From Desmodus rotundus (taxonomy: Eukaryota > Chordata > Mammalia > Chiroptera > Phyllostomidae), in contig NC_071388.1 of assembly GCF_022682495.2 (NCBI RefSeq), positions 177,597,622 to 177,661,621 of the forward strand: a DNA stretch of 64,000 nucleotides, in the 5' to 3' direction. The notes under the pieces were generated by a model. The model did no database searches and had not been told where the DNA came from. It worked only from the letters and a program-made list of their open reading frames with translations. Position 1 is the first letter of the stretch; each line of letters opens with the position of its first letter. Shown one piece after another: positions 49,735 through 64,000 of this stretch. The position numbers and the translations under genes are program-made.

Positions 49735-49880
49735 ATTGAATGATGTGTTAGGCATCATTTTAAGCACTTTGTATGTGTTATTTCATTTACTCTTCAAAAT
49801 AAATTTGTAACATAATTACTGTTATCTACCCCAATTGTTCAGATGAGGATAGAGAGACACAAAAGTGACTCTGGCATATT
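49735..49880 (-). repeat. MIR fragment, reverse orientation
   Basis: 'cactttgtatgtgttatttc … ttgttcagatgaggatagag' is the reversed MIR 3' half. Confidence 0.6.
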
Positions 49881-49929
49881 TTATCTGGAGTGCTGCAGAG
49901 TCACCTCCAGTTTAAGAATCTGTAATTTA

Positions 49930-50640
49930 AGAAAAACAATATTCATTGAGTGCCAATTATGTGCTAGGACTCAGCACTGGGAGCAAAGCCAGATTCAATT
50001 CAAACAGGCATTGTTCCCATAGGTTTACATCCTAGAGGGGGCAACAGATCATCAACAAGTGAACCAACAAGTAAACACAATGACTGAACTGGGGTAAGTC
50101 CTATGAAGGAAATAAAGTGTGACAGAGTGACACAGGCACTTGGGGAAGAAGCCTGGAGGACCTTTCTGAGCAGATCATGTGGGAGCTGAGACCTTGGCAA
50201 TGAGAATGAGCCAGCCAGGTAAACAACCAGCAGGAAAGAGTTCAGGTATCAAGTTCCAGAGTCTTGAGGCAGGACTGAGTTTGGAACAGTGAAGAACAGC
50301 AGGACAGAGGCTGGTGGCCGTAGCAGGTGGAGGAAGAGTGTACCTGTTGAGGTTGGAGTGACAGGCCAGACCAGGCCGGGTACCAGGTAGTCTTTATCAA
50401 GGAGTCTGGATTTCACTCTAGGCCACTGGAAGGTATAAGCAGGTATAAGCAGTTTTTGAGATTTCAGATCACTCTGGTTGCTGGGCGCCGAATGAACAGG
50501 ATGTACGAACAGAAGCAGAAATTCAGCCAGCAGGCTGCTGCAGTGGCCCGGGTGAGAGGTGCTGATGTAGTGGACTAGGGTGGTGGGAAGAGACGAACCC
50601 AAACTAGTTTTTGTTCTTGAGGCCAAGGAAAGGGTTATAA
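49930..50640 (-). repeat. L2 LINE 3' region, reverse orientation
   Basis: 'gagtgccaattatgtgctag', 'gaaggaaataaagtgtgaca', 'ctcactctggttgctggg'-like and 'gcagtggcccgggtgagagg' are in the order of a reversed L2. The minus-strand open frames here are repeat-derived. Confidence 0.65.
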
Positions 50641-51399
50641 CCATTCCTTAAGAGCGGTGATGCTTTTCAGTCACAGATATACGTGACTGAAAACGTGACT
50701 TGTGGAACAGCTCCCGATCTCCATTAGTCATTTTGACTCAGCCAGTCCTATTCTTTGTTGCTCGCAGCAACTGAAATTTTCTTCATTCCATCATATAATC
50801 ACCAAATAGTTCAGGAGTTCTACTTTTTACATTAATGACTCAAGAGTCCCCTTTTAGACACAATGTTTTTCTGATCATTTTACCCACTTCCCAAAGTAAA
50901 GACTAATCCAAATGCACATTTGGATTACACTTTGAAGGATTTTTAATAAGGTACCATTACTTGACATCACTGATACATTTTTGCTAGCACATGCTGATTC
51001 AATGATGGAATAAAGTAAAAACCTAAAATATTCTTGCCAGATAGTACAGAAGAACTGAATGAGAGGGAAGAGGGGGGAAGAGTTGAAGACAACCTTCTAT
51101 CAGACATTGAACTATGGAGCAGACTAGACATGAGGATCTCCTGCCAATCCCCTCTGAGACCGCAAGGCACCTCAGCTGCCCAGCAGGTGTGGGTGCTGGG
51201 GCGACCAAGGGGATTGCCTCGAGGCAACTATCGAAAAGATGGGGCACCAAGGGGCCTTCCGGAGCCTATCTCTTATGCTGAAACATTTTTAATTAAAGAA
51301 AGTGACACTATATTCCAGGACTCCTCAGTTATTTTTATGTTTCCTAGCTGATGGCTCACTTTGACAGTAGACAATGCTCTCTGCACTGAGGAGGAAAAA

Positions 51400-51780
51400 C
51401 ACTGAATTATTGATGACATTGTGGAGCAATATTTAATGACATGGAAAGATGTTCATGATTAGTGATATTTGGTAAACAAGAAGAGGTTGCAAACAGTATG
51501 ATTATATGTGTATATATATTTTTATTGTTCATATATTGTTTTCCATTTTTAAAAGTGGGTGTGTATATAGAAATGAGTGCAAACATACACTCCAAAATGT
51601 TTAAAGAATATCTCAGTAGTGGATTTTTGACACACACATATATATATTTTAACATCTGGGCATTTTTTTGTGAACAGTTTACTTTTTGTAAGAATAAAAA
51701 GCAGAGTTTTAAAAATGAAAAAATGTTGTCTTTTTCTCTTAAAAAAATAACTTTATCTTTTTCAGTTCTATTCCACTGGA
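51400..51780 (+). repeat. old L1 3'-end fragment
   Basis: 'aatatttaatgacatggaaagatg', 'gtgtgtatatagaaatgagt' and a tail rich in A/T fit an L1 3' end. The open frames on both strands are AT-rich and non-coding. Confidence 0.5.
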
Positions 51781-53039
51781 AAAACCATCTCCCTGAGATA
51801 CTCATTTCATAATTAACTCTCGCTTCTTACTTCTTAATTTGGGTCAGCATTTCATTCATAATACTCTCCAGACAGAATCATTAAAAAAAACAAACAAACC
51901 CAGGCTTCCCCCCTTGGCAGAACCAGTGTGCCATTTAAAAGAACATCATGACTGAAGCTCTCCAACTCTTCTGTTATCTTCCCCGGCCTCAGAGATGAGC
52001 ATATCAACCCCATACCTCACTAGGAGAGAAGATTTGCCCTGCTTTTTCCAGGCTGGCACAGCAGCAGCCCATTTTTCAGAATGTTTAAGAGCAATTGCCA
52101 TAAAGTGAATTTACTGTCTCATAAGTCCACGAGAACACTGGGGGACAGGAAATCGACACAGCTAACTACCGACCACGAAGCAGAGGAAGTGCAGTGATGT
52201 GTTCAGGCTAGAAGCCTCTAAGGAGACACCCGTCTGCCTCTATCATTATTTATCATCTGGGTCTCTAGTTACTTTATTACCACAAGAGAGAAAAAGGACC
52301 ATTGATTCAACTTGCACTGGCTTCCGAGGCAACCCATATATAACTTCATACTTCTTGGCCCACGTGGTGAGTAGTGTTGTATTCACGCTACTGCAAAGTG
52401 AGACTAGGACATCTGAGGAAAGATGAGACCCGCTTTCGCCTGCTTGAAAGGCTGAAAGGCTCTCAAGCCTCCATGTTTAGAAAGGCTACGGTGCCCTCAG
52501 TTTGCCAGCACTGCTTGCCCTCGTCCTTGACAGCTACTTCCAGCATTCCAGGCTGCAGCCCCCTGCCTGACCTGAGATGATGCCAGACTTTTTAGAGAAC
52601 TGATTTTTTTAAGTAAGAAGGACATCCATCTATTTCGTCGCCTGTGTATACAATGTTACATTTTAAATAAACACCATCTCACTACTAAGAAAAAGAAATA
52701 ATGTAGGGTTGACCAGCTTGACACAAACCACTCCAGTTCTTCAGCTTAAACCTACCAGAAACTGTTCTGCTGGAAGGGCAAATGGACTCAGCCATAGAAG
52801 ACAATCTCTTTACACCAGAGCCAATCTTACAGATCTCCTTCATACCTAAGTAACACCCCACATGTCCCAAAGAGTGATGAAAATGTTATCAGTGAAGAAA
52901 TCATTTCTGGTGGTAAGGTTCTTTTTATTGTGTCTCACCAAATGTACTTTTTCTGTGGAGCACATCTGAACAGTTACAGCACCATGGTGGCTTACAGAAG
53001 ATTTAGGGTAAAAGGTTAAAAAGATAACAAAAACCTACT

Positions 53040-53200
53040 ATGCCTGAGGACTGTCACACACAGTATCTCAGTCCTCACAAATACTCTGAGCACAGCACGG
53101 TTATTCCTCCTCTTCGGAGATGGATCTAGGCCCTTGCTTAGGCTCACAGAGCTAGTGCATCAGAGGGCTTGGATCAGCAGTCATGCCTGTTAAACTAGGT
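53040..53200 (-). repeat. MIR fragment, reverse orientation
   Basis: 'acagtatctcagtcctcaca … ctcttcggagatggatctag … ggctcacagagctagtgcat' is a reversed MIR. Confidence 0.55.
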
Positions 53201-53569
53201 TATATGCGTAGACTAATGAGAAGTAGAATAGCCAAGCAGCTCTTTCCACCTATCAGACCTGAAAAGTTAGAACTTGTTATAGACACATGAACACAGACTG
53301 CTTTCCTGATGTGCCTCATCTCATCTTTACTTATGCTATTTTATAACCTGGGTAAAACGAAGAATCTAGAAGCAGCCTTAGGTCATAATAAAGAAGGGAA
53401 GAAACAACAACGCCTGTTGCCCAACTGTGTGTGTGCAACAACACCGAAGAACACCCCTGCTTCTAGTGAGTCAGCACACGAACTTCCTGGAGCTCCTGGG
53501 GAAGTAAAAAAGTAAATCCAGCCCGACCCCCGAGATCCTTCAACCAGCTGTTGGTGTTATTTCTTGCTC

Positions 53570-53745
53570 AACCAAACCTATTATACCATCCCCCCCTGGC
53601 CTTTTATGGGCGAGGAAACGGGTCAAGAAATCAAGGGGTCTTCTAGGTCCCAGAGTGAGCTGGTGGCAGAGGTGGGACTAGAATCCAGGTCTTCTAACTC
53701 CCAACCCTGTGCTTTTTCCAGTACGCTACTGCCTGCTACGTATTA
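53570..53745 (-). repeat. MIR fragment, reverse orientation
   Basis: 'ttatgggcgaggaaacgggt … gtggcagaggtgggactaga … ctcccaaccctgtgcttttt' is the reversed MIR 5' half. Confidence 0.55.
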
Positions 53746-53774
53746 TAAATGACGGTTACAGAAATCATAATGGT

Positions 53775-53970
53775 GGCCATTAGCCACTAACTGGATGCTT
53801 ATCCAGGGCCAGGATCAGCAGTAAGTGTTTTAGATGAATGATTTCATTTAATCCTCAGCATTTCCAACCTATAAGGAAGAGGAGGAAACCGAGGCTCAGA
53901 AAGAGTAAGCAACTTCTCCAAGACACTATTGCGGGTAAGAACAGAACTTGGATGGAACCCAGTCTCTCCG
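53775..53970 (-). repeat. MIR fragment, reverse orientation
   Basis: 'tttcatttaatcctcagcat … gaggaaaccgaggctcagaa … gtaagaacagaacttggatg' is a reversed MIR. Together with the two before it there are three reversed MIRs within 1 kb. Confidence 0.7.
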
Positions 53971-55184
53971 AAGCTGCACTTTCATGTCTATACCAAACCG
54001 CCTCTCCCTGCTCACCAGGTTTGGTGAAAACTGCAGTGATTAAATGTGAACAGCTGATCTGATTCTTGTTACAGTGCATTCCATCTGCTTTGCACAAGCA
54101 AATCGTTTCAAAAACAGATTTTAAGAAAACGGGCACAATCGATCTGCCCTTTCCTGCCTCCTTGATGCTAATGCTTGAGGTTCCTGAAAAGGTGAATGAG
54201 CTGCCCTGCTCAGAGCGTGAAAATCTGCTTTTGAGATGCAAGTATGAGTTTAAGGGGAAAAAGAACACGATTCAGGCACAAATAAAATAGAGGAGTTCTT
54301 TACACAATGAAATTATAGTCTGCCAAACTTGGAAGATCAAGTACGCCAGGTAATACTTGGGTGTTTGAGTGCAGTGCCGTTCACCGTTGAGATGCAGCAA
54401 GGTGGCTGAGGGGGCTCGGCCCACCCTGCGCTGGCGGTAGTCATTGCTCTCCGCATCTGGGCTTCCAGCACTGTACTCTTCACGTGTGTTGATGCTGACA
54501 ACACCATTCTTAAAAACTGGTGTTTTGCAGTTGGTAAGAAGAAAGTCTTGGTAACAGGTTTCTTAAAGTTGTTTGTACTTAAGGAAACTCAGAACCACAC
54601 AAATTGGGAAGATCATTTAACCTTTCCGAATTGCAGTTTTATTAGTAGTAAAATGAGAAGCAATCTGAGGTCCTTTTTACTTCAAAAGTTCATTATTACT
54701 GCTGATTGGAGAAAGGAGTTCTAAAACCAACTCTTCTTCATTCTGCTTTTGTTCGCTTGCACCCTCCTTCTCTTTTGTTCCAGCCCCAGTTATCTTTATT
54801 CAACCCCAAGCAATTTTTTATTCATAAATGCTGCCTTATCTCTAAGTAGTAAGGTAAGAGTCTCACATATATTAGTAGCAGTGGTAAAGCAATTTTTTCC
54901 ACTCCATCAACATGTGTCATCTTGTTATGAATGAGAATGCAGTGCAGAGAGCATTCCCACGGCAGTCTGATAGAAGCTACAGAGGTATCCACACATTCAC
55001 ATGGTTTAATATTCCTTACAAATCCCAGTGGTAATTTTTAGTGAAGGGATCCTAAACAGTTATAAGTATAAACTTAGAGTTTCTGGAAACATCTGCATTA
55101 GAGCCACATCATAAGAAACCACAGTATGAAGACCAACGTTGCTTTGCTAAAGCTAACAAGTGCTTTGGCTGTGTTGCATTTTGT

Positions 55185-55215
55185 ATGTTAATATATGTAT
55201 GTATGTATGCATGTT
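55185..55215. repeat. (TATG)n microsatellite
   Basis: Short ATGT/TATG run flanked by 'tgttaa' on both sides. Confidence 0.8.
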
Positions 55216-55399
55216 AACTATGATCAGGAAGATCTTTTTTCTTCATTTAGAAAGATGTATCAGCAAATGAAATAAACTTGTCCTAAAAGCTTTTCCCACT
55301 CTCTCAAACTTTTAACATACAACAGTGATTCATATACATAAGTTAAGGTCTTTCCTAGAACAGTGTAACGACAGTAAAGAAATACTGTTTTCCATTTTA

Positions 55400-56662
<1,263 letters not shown>

Positions 56663-56954
56663 TTAAGCCACCATGCCACACTGACCAAAGACCGCCCAGA
56701 CATATATCCTCATCTTGGATTCTTTAAAGGCTGCTTATAATTTAAGACTAAGGAATAACACCGTAATCACGATTGTATGAGCGTGGAAAGTCAAATGAAA
56801 ACAACACTGAGCGAAACCAAGAGGCTGCTGTTTCCTTTCAGCAGTCAGTAAATGAAGCTAGTGGAGAGAAGAACAGCAAATGAGCTGTTTTAACCCTATC
56901 ACTTCTGGAAAATATAGCTGCTGTTATTGGAAATGCTAACTCTTTTGGTCATTC

Positions 56955-57100
56955 ATTTAAGAAACCATTTTTGTATATCACTATGCCAAACGCCGCACTA
57001 AGCTTGGGGGCACAGTGGCAAAGAAAACAGACCCTCACAGGGCTTCTGGTAAAAGAGAGACACGTTAATCAAATAATTATACAAATTAATACATAACTGC
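56955..57100 (-). repeat. L2 3'-end fragment, reverse orientation
   Basis: 'tcattcatttaagaaaccat … gccaaacgccgcactaagct … aaaacagaccctcacagggc' reads as a reversed L2. Confidence 0.6.
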
Positions 57101-58699
57101 AAACTGTTTTAAACTACTAATAATGTTCATATTTTTAAATCAGATTTTTTATTAATAAAAAGTAAAAGTAATTTTACTACTTTAATTTCTTCTACTAATA
57201 AATCCCAAATAATTATCAACTTAAATGTTATTTTTATTCTATACTTAAGTAGAATTCAATAAAATGTTAAAAGTATCATCCCATGGATGGATTAAGGAAG
57301 TAGTTGTAGATTCCAAACCTTGAAAAATTAAGTTCACAGAGAAGGCTGACAGAGATTAAGGTACAATTAGTGGTTCAAACCAATTAACTGACATACTCAA
57401 TGTGCATAAAGCTACTCTAATTCTGAGTTAGAAGAAGTAAGCCCCAAATAGAAGGTGGGTAGAACTACTGTAATTTGAATTTTTCCTCACATGTTTCAGT
57501 GGTGGGAGGCTTTGGGGGGGGGGGTCCTTCCTTACTGTTTACCATTAAACTAGTTAGGCTTAGTAACCTTTGGAGAAGAAAGAGATCCAGGCATTGCTCT
57601 TAGACTCCCCCGGGGTGGGGGAAATGAGCTAATAGTACTTAGGGTAAGATGTAAGTTATGTAGCATGTGGGAGAAATTGTGTTCTAATTAGTGAAAGTAA
57701 TTTGATTAATCAAGTTATAATAACCAAGGCCATATATGGATTATATACATTGGGCCATTGGACTTATGGCAATTGAACTTCAGAAATAGCAGCAATGGAA
57801 GCCACGATTTAACACTGCCTCTCAGAGAAAACGGGTGAGCAAAGGCAGCCCGCAGCTACAGTGATGAGTTGGGAGAGCCAAGCACCATAGACAAAAACAA
57901 AAGCAATATAGCAAATGTTGTTATCTTTTACTCCGAACTTTTGAAATTGTTTTCTTTACATCCCTGTTTCAATTTACAGATAAATGGAGAACGATGAGCA
58001 CTCAGTTTCTTCTGCTAAATAAATGATTACCTCGGCGACTTAATGTTTGTATTTTTCACTCTCCAAGTTTAGAACCATTGCTAACTTTTTACATTCTGTG
58101 TTAAAAAGCCAAAACCAAAAGCTAAACAAAAACAACCGTTGTTTGTCGTGACTTTCCAAGGACTTCCTAACACAACAATAAATTTCAGAACATATATTCT
58201 TTCTTTGCTTAAGATTATTAGATAAAACTTTAACTCTGGGTTACCATCAGGTCCCTTTCAAAGTATATTGATTCGGCAATCAAATTGAAATGGCTCTGGT
58301 CCCAACTACGAATTGAAAATGTGTACTGATCTGTACAAAGGCCACTTCTCTAAAGCTTCCCAACTGGTGAATTGTCATATGGTGCAGTTTTAAACAGCAG
58401 TTCCTCTTTAGTTGGACTTAATGCTTGAAAGTAGAAGGGCTTGTTCAATAAACTTAAATTTTGAGAACCATGTCTTATTCCATTCATGTGTTTCCACTAT
58501 GAATTACCACTGCTGAGTAGTACAGTTAAATGAAGAAAAACTGTTTGCTTATTAGAATGCACAGAGGGTATGCCTCTTCGAGTTTCAGAATGAAGGTAGA
58601 ACATAGGTGGAGTTTGAGTTCCCTGGAGCTTTACTACCAACACCATAAAACAATTAATTAGTGTTCTGATGGTCACATTTCTTCACCAACAATTAAGCC

Positions 58700-58860
58700 T
58701 TGTGACATCCTTAGATAGTGTGTAAACAGCCCTTCCTCCCCTTGACAGATGAGGTAACTAGGAAGAGAAGGGAAGGCACCTTGCCCAAGGTCTCAAAGGA
58801 GACTGCATGAGACCTGCGATCAGAGGGCAACGTTTTCGCCTGTCCTGGATTCAGACCAGC
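58700..58860 (-). repeat. MIR fragment, reverse orientation
   Basis: 'cttgacagatgaggtaactagg … ttgcccaaggtctcaaagga' is the reversed MIR core, close to a HECW2 splice donor. Confidence 0.65.
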
Positions 58861-58931
58861 ATGCCGCACCAGCTGCCTCCCTTTAACCTCACACGTAAAA
58901 TCTAGCCATCTACAAATCAAAAAAATTTCAC

Positions 58932-59046
58932 CTCCTCTGTACTCCGTGTTGTTCCTCCAATCACTTAGGTCTATTTCCGCTGTGCCCGCGATGACCAGTT
59001 CTAGTTCTCTTGCATCGAAAACAGATACCAGCCTGGCATCCACCAC
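58932..59046 (-). CDS. HECW2: HECW2 HECT-domain exon
   Basis: 115-bp exon encoding [20 protein letters not shown]… to NNTEYRG plus one base. It includes the HECT motif F-x-x-x-E-L-E-L-V-I-x-G and the [10 protein letters not shown] run characteristic of NEDD4-superfamily HECT domains. Acceptor: TTCCATAG ending at 59047; donor: GTGAAATT from 58931. Joins in frame with GAG|GTG upstream and G|GG downstream. Confidence 0.96.
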
Positions 59047-61065
<2,019 letters not shown>

Positions 61066-61204
61066 CTAAATAGGCCCTGATTTCTAAAATGTTCTTAGTC
61101 GAATTCAGTAACCAAATCAATGACATAATTCAGAATTTGGTAGAAAATTTAAAAATCCTGGATATTTATAAAATGCCTTAGGAATCACTCAGTCTGTCTT
61201 TCCT

Positions 61205-61300
61205 TTCAGACACACAGAACTGGAGGTGCAAAGAGTGACAGCCATTGGCAAAGTCACCCAGTTAATGCCAGAGCAGGACCTGGAACTTGGATTGACAACT
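61205..61300 (-). repeat. MIR fragment, reverse orientation
   Basis: 'actggaggtgcaaagagtga … caaagtcacccagttaatgc … gcaggacctggaacttggat' is a reversed MIR. Confidence 0.55.
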
Positions 61301-61689
61301 GTGTCCAGTATTCTTTTGGCTACGTTATACTATCTTAAAGTATTGTTCCCCAAATCAGAAATTCTTTGCATGTTTCTATGCTATACTTTAACTGCCTGCC
61401 CCAAAGAACGATATGACCCATGATCATGTGCATCCCCTTCTCCTTCATGATTCTTATTTTCCTGTGATCCTGGAAACAGCAAGCCACAGACTCTCTCTAC
61501 AATTATAATGGTTTTCTGTAGTTCTCTCCTCTTCTTTTCTTGCTGAGTGAGGATCTACATGAGGTGGAGTTACTATTAGGTAAATGTAAGGTGGTAACAT
61601 TTGATTTGCTATAGTTGTTTTGAAATTTACTCCCATCACGCCATTTCAAAGGTAATTTTGTTTGGTTCAGTCTAAACATTTAGTAGGCA

Positions 61690-62770
61690 TCAAGTATGTG
61701 CCAGATATCTTAACAGCTACTTCTTAAACACTAATTGCCCTGAAGGAGATAATGGGGAGGCAGGCACACAAATTGATAATATAAGGTGATTAGTAATAGA
61801 CTAGGGTGGGTCACACTTATAATTTGTGCAATTCTTAATAGGTATGTTATACCCCAATTAGAAAAAAGAAAAGGTAAATACAGAGAACTCTGACAACAAA
61901 CATCAAGGACATTTACTTTGACCTGGAGATTCAGGAAAAGCTTTTTGGTGTAGATGACACCTCTATTAAATTTTGAAGGATGTTTAAAAGCTAGAGAAGT
62001 AAAGGGGAATAGATGAAAAGGAGGATAAGGGCAAAGACAAAGGAGAAGAGCAGAACAACATGAACAAACCACAAAGGCATGGAGTATGCAGAATACTCCA
62101 AGCCTATTAGCAGGACCAGAGAGTTAACCACAAGAGAATGTCCAGAGAATGAGGCTAGGGGCTGGGAGCAGGCCATTCTAAGCAGCTTCATGATTTAGAA
62201 CTTACTGAAAGGTTTTAACATAGGGAATAACACAATCAGATGTGAGCTGTGACTTTAAATTATTTCTCTGGAAGTCGCAGTGTATATAGGATTACTTAGA
62301 ACGAGGGGAGGTATGGTTATTATTAAAGGGTGGAGAACAATTTATAGACCACCACAGTAAGCTGGAAAAAATAAGGGTTTTAATTAGGACACAGTTATAA
62401 AAGATGGAGAGGAGAAGATGAATTTAAAAATTATCTAGGAGGCAAACATGCAAATTAGTAAATGGGTTTGTTGGGGGATATAAGGAAAGATATCTAAAAT
62501 AGGGAATGGCAAATAAACCCGTGTTGCAAGCCATCTTTGGTGAATTGTCAGTCTTGAGGGCTATAGGTTGGAAAAATTCCTGAGGCCACAGCAAGTTCAG
62601 CAGGAAACAGTTCCATAAACAATTCGAGAACTCTGTTGTAGGGATGGGGTGGGAGGTGGGGAAGAGCAGGGCACATGTTACGTATTCGCCATTCCTGTTT
62701 GAGGGCAATTCCCGATTTCTGACCAGAGTGACTTGAGATACTGGGACCAGGAACTGTAACTGGGCACATG
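61690..62770 (-). repeat. L2 LINE, reverse orientation (long, diverged)
   Basis: 'catcaagtatgtgccagata', 'ggaggcaggcacacaaattg', 'aaaggcatggagtatgcaga', 'aacacaatcagatgtgagct' and 'aatttctgaccagagtgac'-like pieces follow the order of a reversed L2. The minus-strand open frames in this span are repeat-derived. Confidence 0.5.
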
Positions 62771-64000
62771 GGAAAAGGTATATTTTTAGGTCAGGGGAAA
62801 TTGATGAGTCTTGTTTTCACCATGTGGATTTTGACATGCCTGTGAGATATTCGGTGGAATGCTGACTGCTTGAGCCTACAATTCAAGGGAGATGAAAACC
62901 GGGAGTACAGATCTGAGAGTCAGCAGGAGAGGGAACAGGGGAAGAGATTTCCCCGTGAGAACACACTGAGCGAGAAAAGAGGGCCAAGAGCGGAAGCTTC
63001 AGGGACACTGAGGTGTAAGGGAAGATCAGAGAAGCTCACAAAGGAGACGAAAAAGCAAAGGAGAACAGGGACAGGGTAGCACCATGGAGGTAAGACTCAG
63101 ATACACGGGTGGGTGCTGGGGTGGTCAACAGGATGAAAAGCAGCAGGTGGTCTGCTAAGATCTAAAAAATATTCCTTAAAAGCTTCCACAGGTTACTGGT
63201 AGAGAGAAGCCAGGCACAGTGTGCGGAGGGGGTGTGCCAACAGTTGGTACAGACTACTCCCACAGGGAGCTTGATGCGAAGATGAGAGAGAAGGCGATGC
63301 GGTGGGAAGATAGACAATGAGCCAGGGGAACCACAGAAGAGGATGCCCAGTTGCCCAGGGGCCCAGATATCATAAGGGAAGATGGCCAAAGTCTTCCTAC
63401 TGACCTTCTTAAGAGTCCACTAGAAACACCTTATCTTTTGAGATCTGGGCTTCTGTTTTACAGAAAGCAGGTACGTGGTCTCACTTAGGGAATGAGCTAC
63501 ACAGAACCAAGCACTCATTCTGTGCTTTCTCATTGCAAGTTTGAGCCGCCACCCCCAGAGACAGTTGCCTTCTCTTGTTCAGCCTTGCCAATTACCCCTG
63601 ATTACAGGACAGGAACTGTTTGCTTTGTATTTTACAGTTATTGCAATCTTCCATTGTGATAACAATGAAGAAAAGTTCTGTGAATGCTAATTGTTCACCT
63701 GCCATTATAAATTACTGTCTTGCATATAGGGAGGGTTCAAGAAAAAGATAGGACTGCCCACCTCTAACAAACAAATAAAATAAGACAAAAACAAAACAAA
63801 GGAGAATGAAAATGTGAACCAAGAGCAAGCAGTTGAAAGTTTGCATAAAGCAAAATATAAAGTGCATCTCATAACAGATAGGGGGCTGAGTCACCCACAC
63901 TAACCCACAACTATTCTATTAATAATTGGCATTAATACCACAGGAATTCCAGTGCTCTATTTCAAGTACAATTGTTTTTAAGAAACAAGTGTTGCAACCA

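Noticed and set aside
50249..50644. 131-codon open frame on the minus strand
   Set aside because: Falls in an L2 LINE 3' region; Ser/Leu/Pro-rich with no reverse-transcriptase motif.
51407..51812. Long open frames on both strands
   Set aside because: AT-rich L1-derived sequence giving Phe/Lys/Ile-rich chance frames on both strands at once.
53855..54268. 137-codon open frame on the minus strand
   Set aside because: Overlaps a reversed MIR and has no conserved motif; not in phase with any HECW2 exon.

Overview
This is mammalian chromosomal DNA, very probably from a vesper-type bat (Yangochiroptera). It has large introns, GT/AG splice sites, one CpG island, and many L1, L2, MIR, MLT1 and hAT-Charlie fossils. 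The bat signature comes from four tRNA-derived SINEs of the VES type (opening CCCTGACTGGTATGGCTCAG, tail ending in CTTTTTAAAAA), one short hAT MITE with a perfect 8-bp target duplication, and mariner deletion derivatives. No prokaryotic, plasmid or phage content is present, and no operons or CRISPR arrays.

Two protein-coding genes lie head-to-tail, both on the minus strand. (1) The 5' part of STK17B (DRAK2, a DAP-family serine/threonine kinase) fills about 1-16,400. A CpG-island promoter and untranslated first exon sit near 16.1-16.5 kb. The start-codon exon is at 6223-6388 and the next coding exon, with the glycine loop and catalytic lysine, is at 440-652. The remaining exons lie off the left edge. 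(2) The 3' part of HECW2 (NEDL2, a HECT E3 ubiquitin ligase) fills about 34,330-64,000. Six consecutive coding exons (60832-60961, 59710-59856, 58932-59046, 56531-56616, 55401-55513, 40733-40844) join in frame to encode the last 233 residues, including the catalytic cysteine. A long, repeat-poor 3' UTR probably runs to a poly(A) signal at 34,352.

Between them is an intergenic stretch of about 18 kb (16.5-34.3 kb) made mostly of old transposons. The STK17B-HECW2 order and spacing agree with what I recall of human 2q32.3. The two genes share no pathway I can show from the sequence.

I did not find an undescribed molecular system. The most unusual items are a 542-bp non-autonomous mariner carrying an internal MER5A-like segment (12,325-12,866), a second mariner deletion derivative with an open transposase C-terminal frame (47.8-48.3 kb), a 17-bp perfect inverted repeat with an 8-nt loop (29,523-29,564), a palindromic CLEAR/E-box in the STK17B promoter, and a SINE insertion whose 3' tail became a (CA)n microsatellite.
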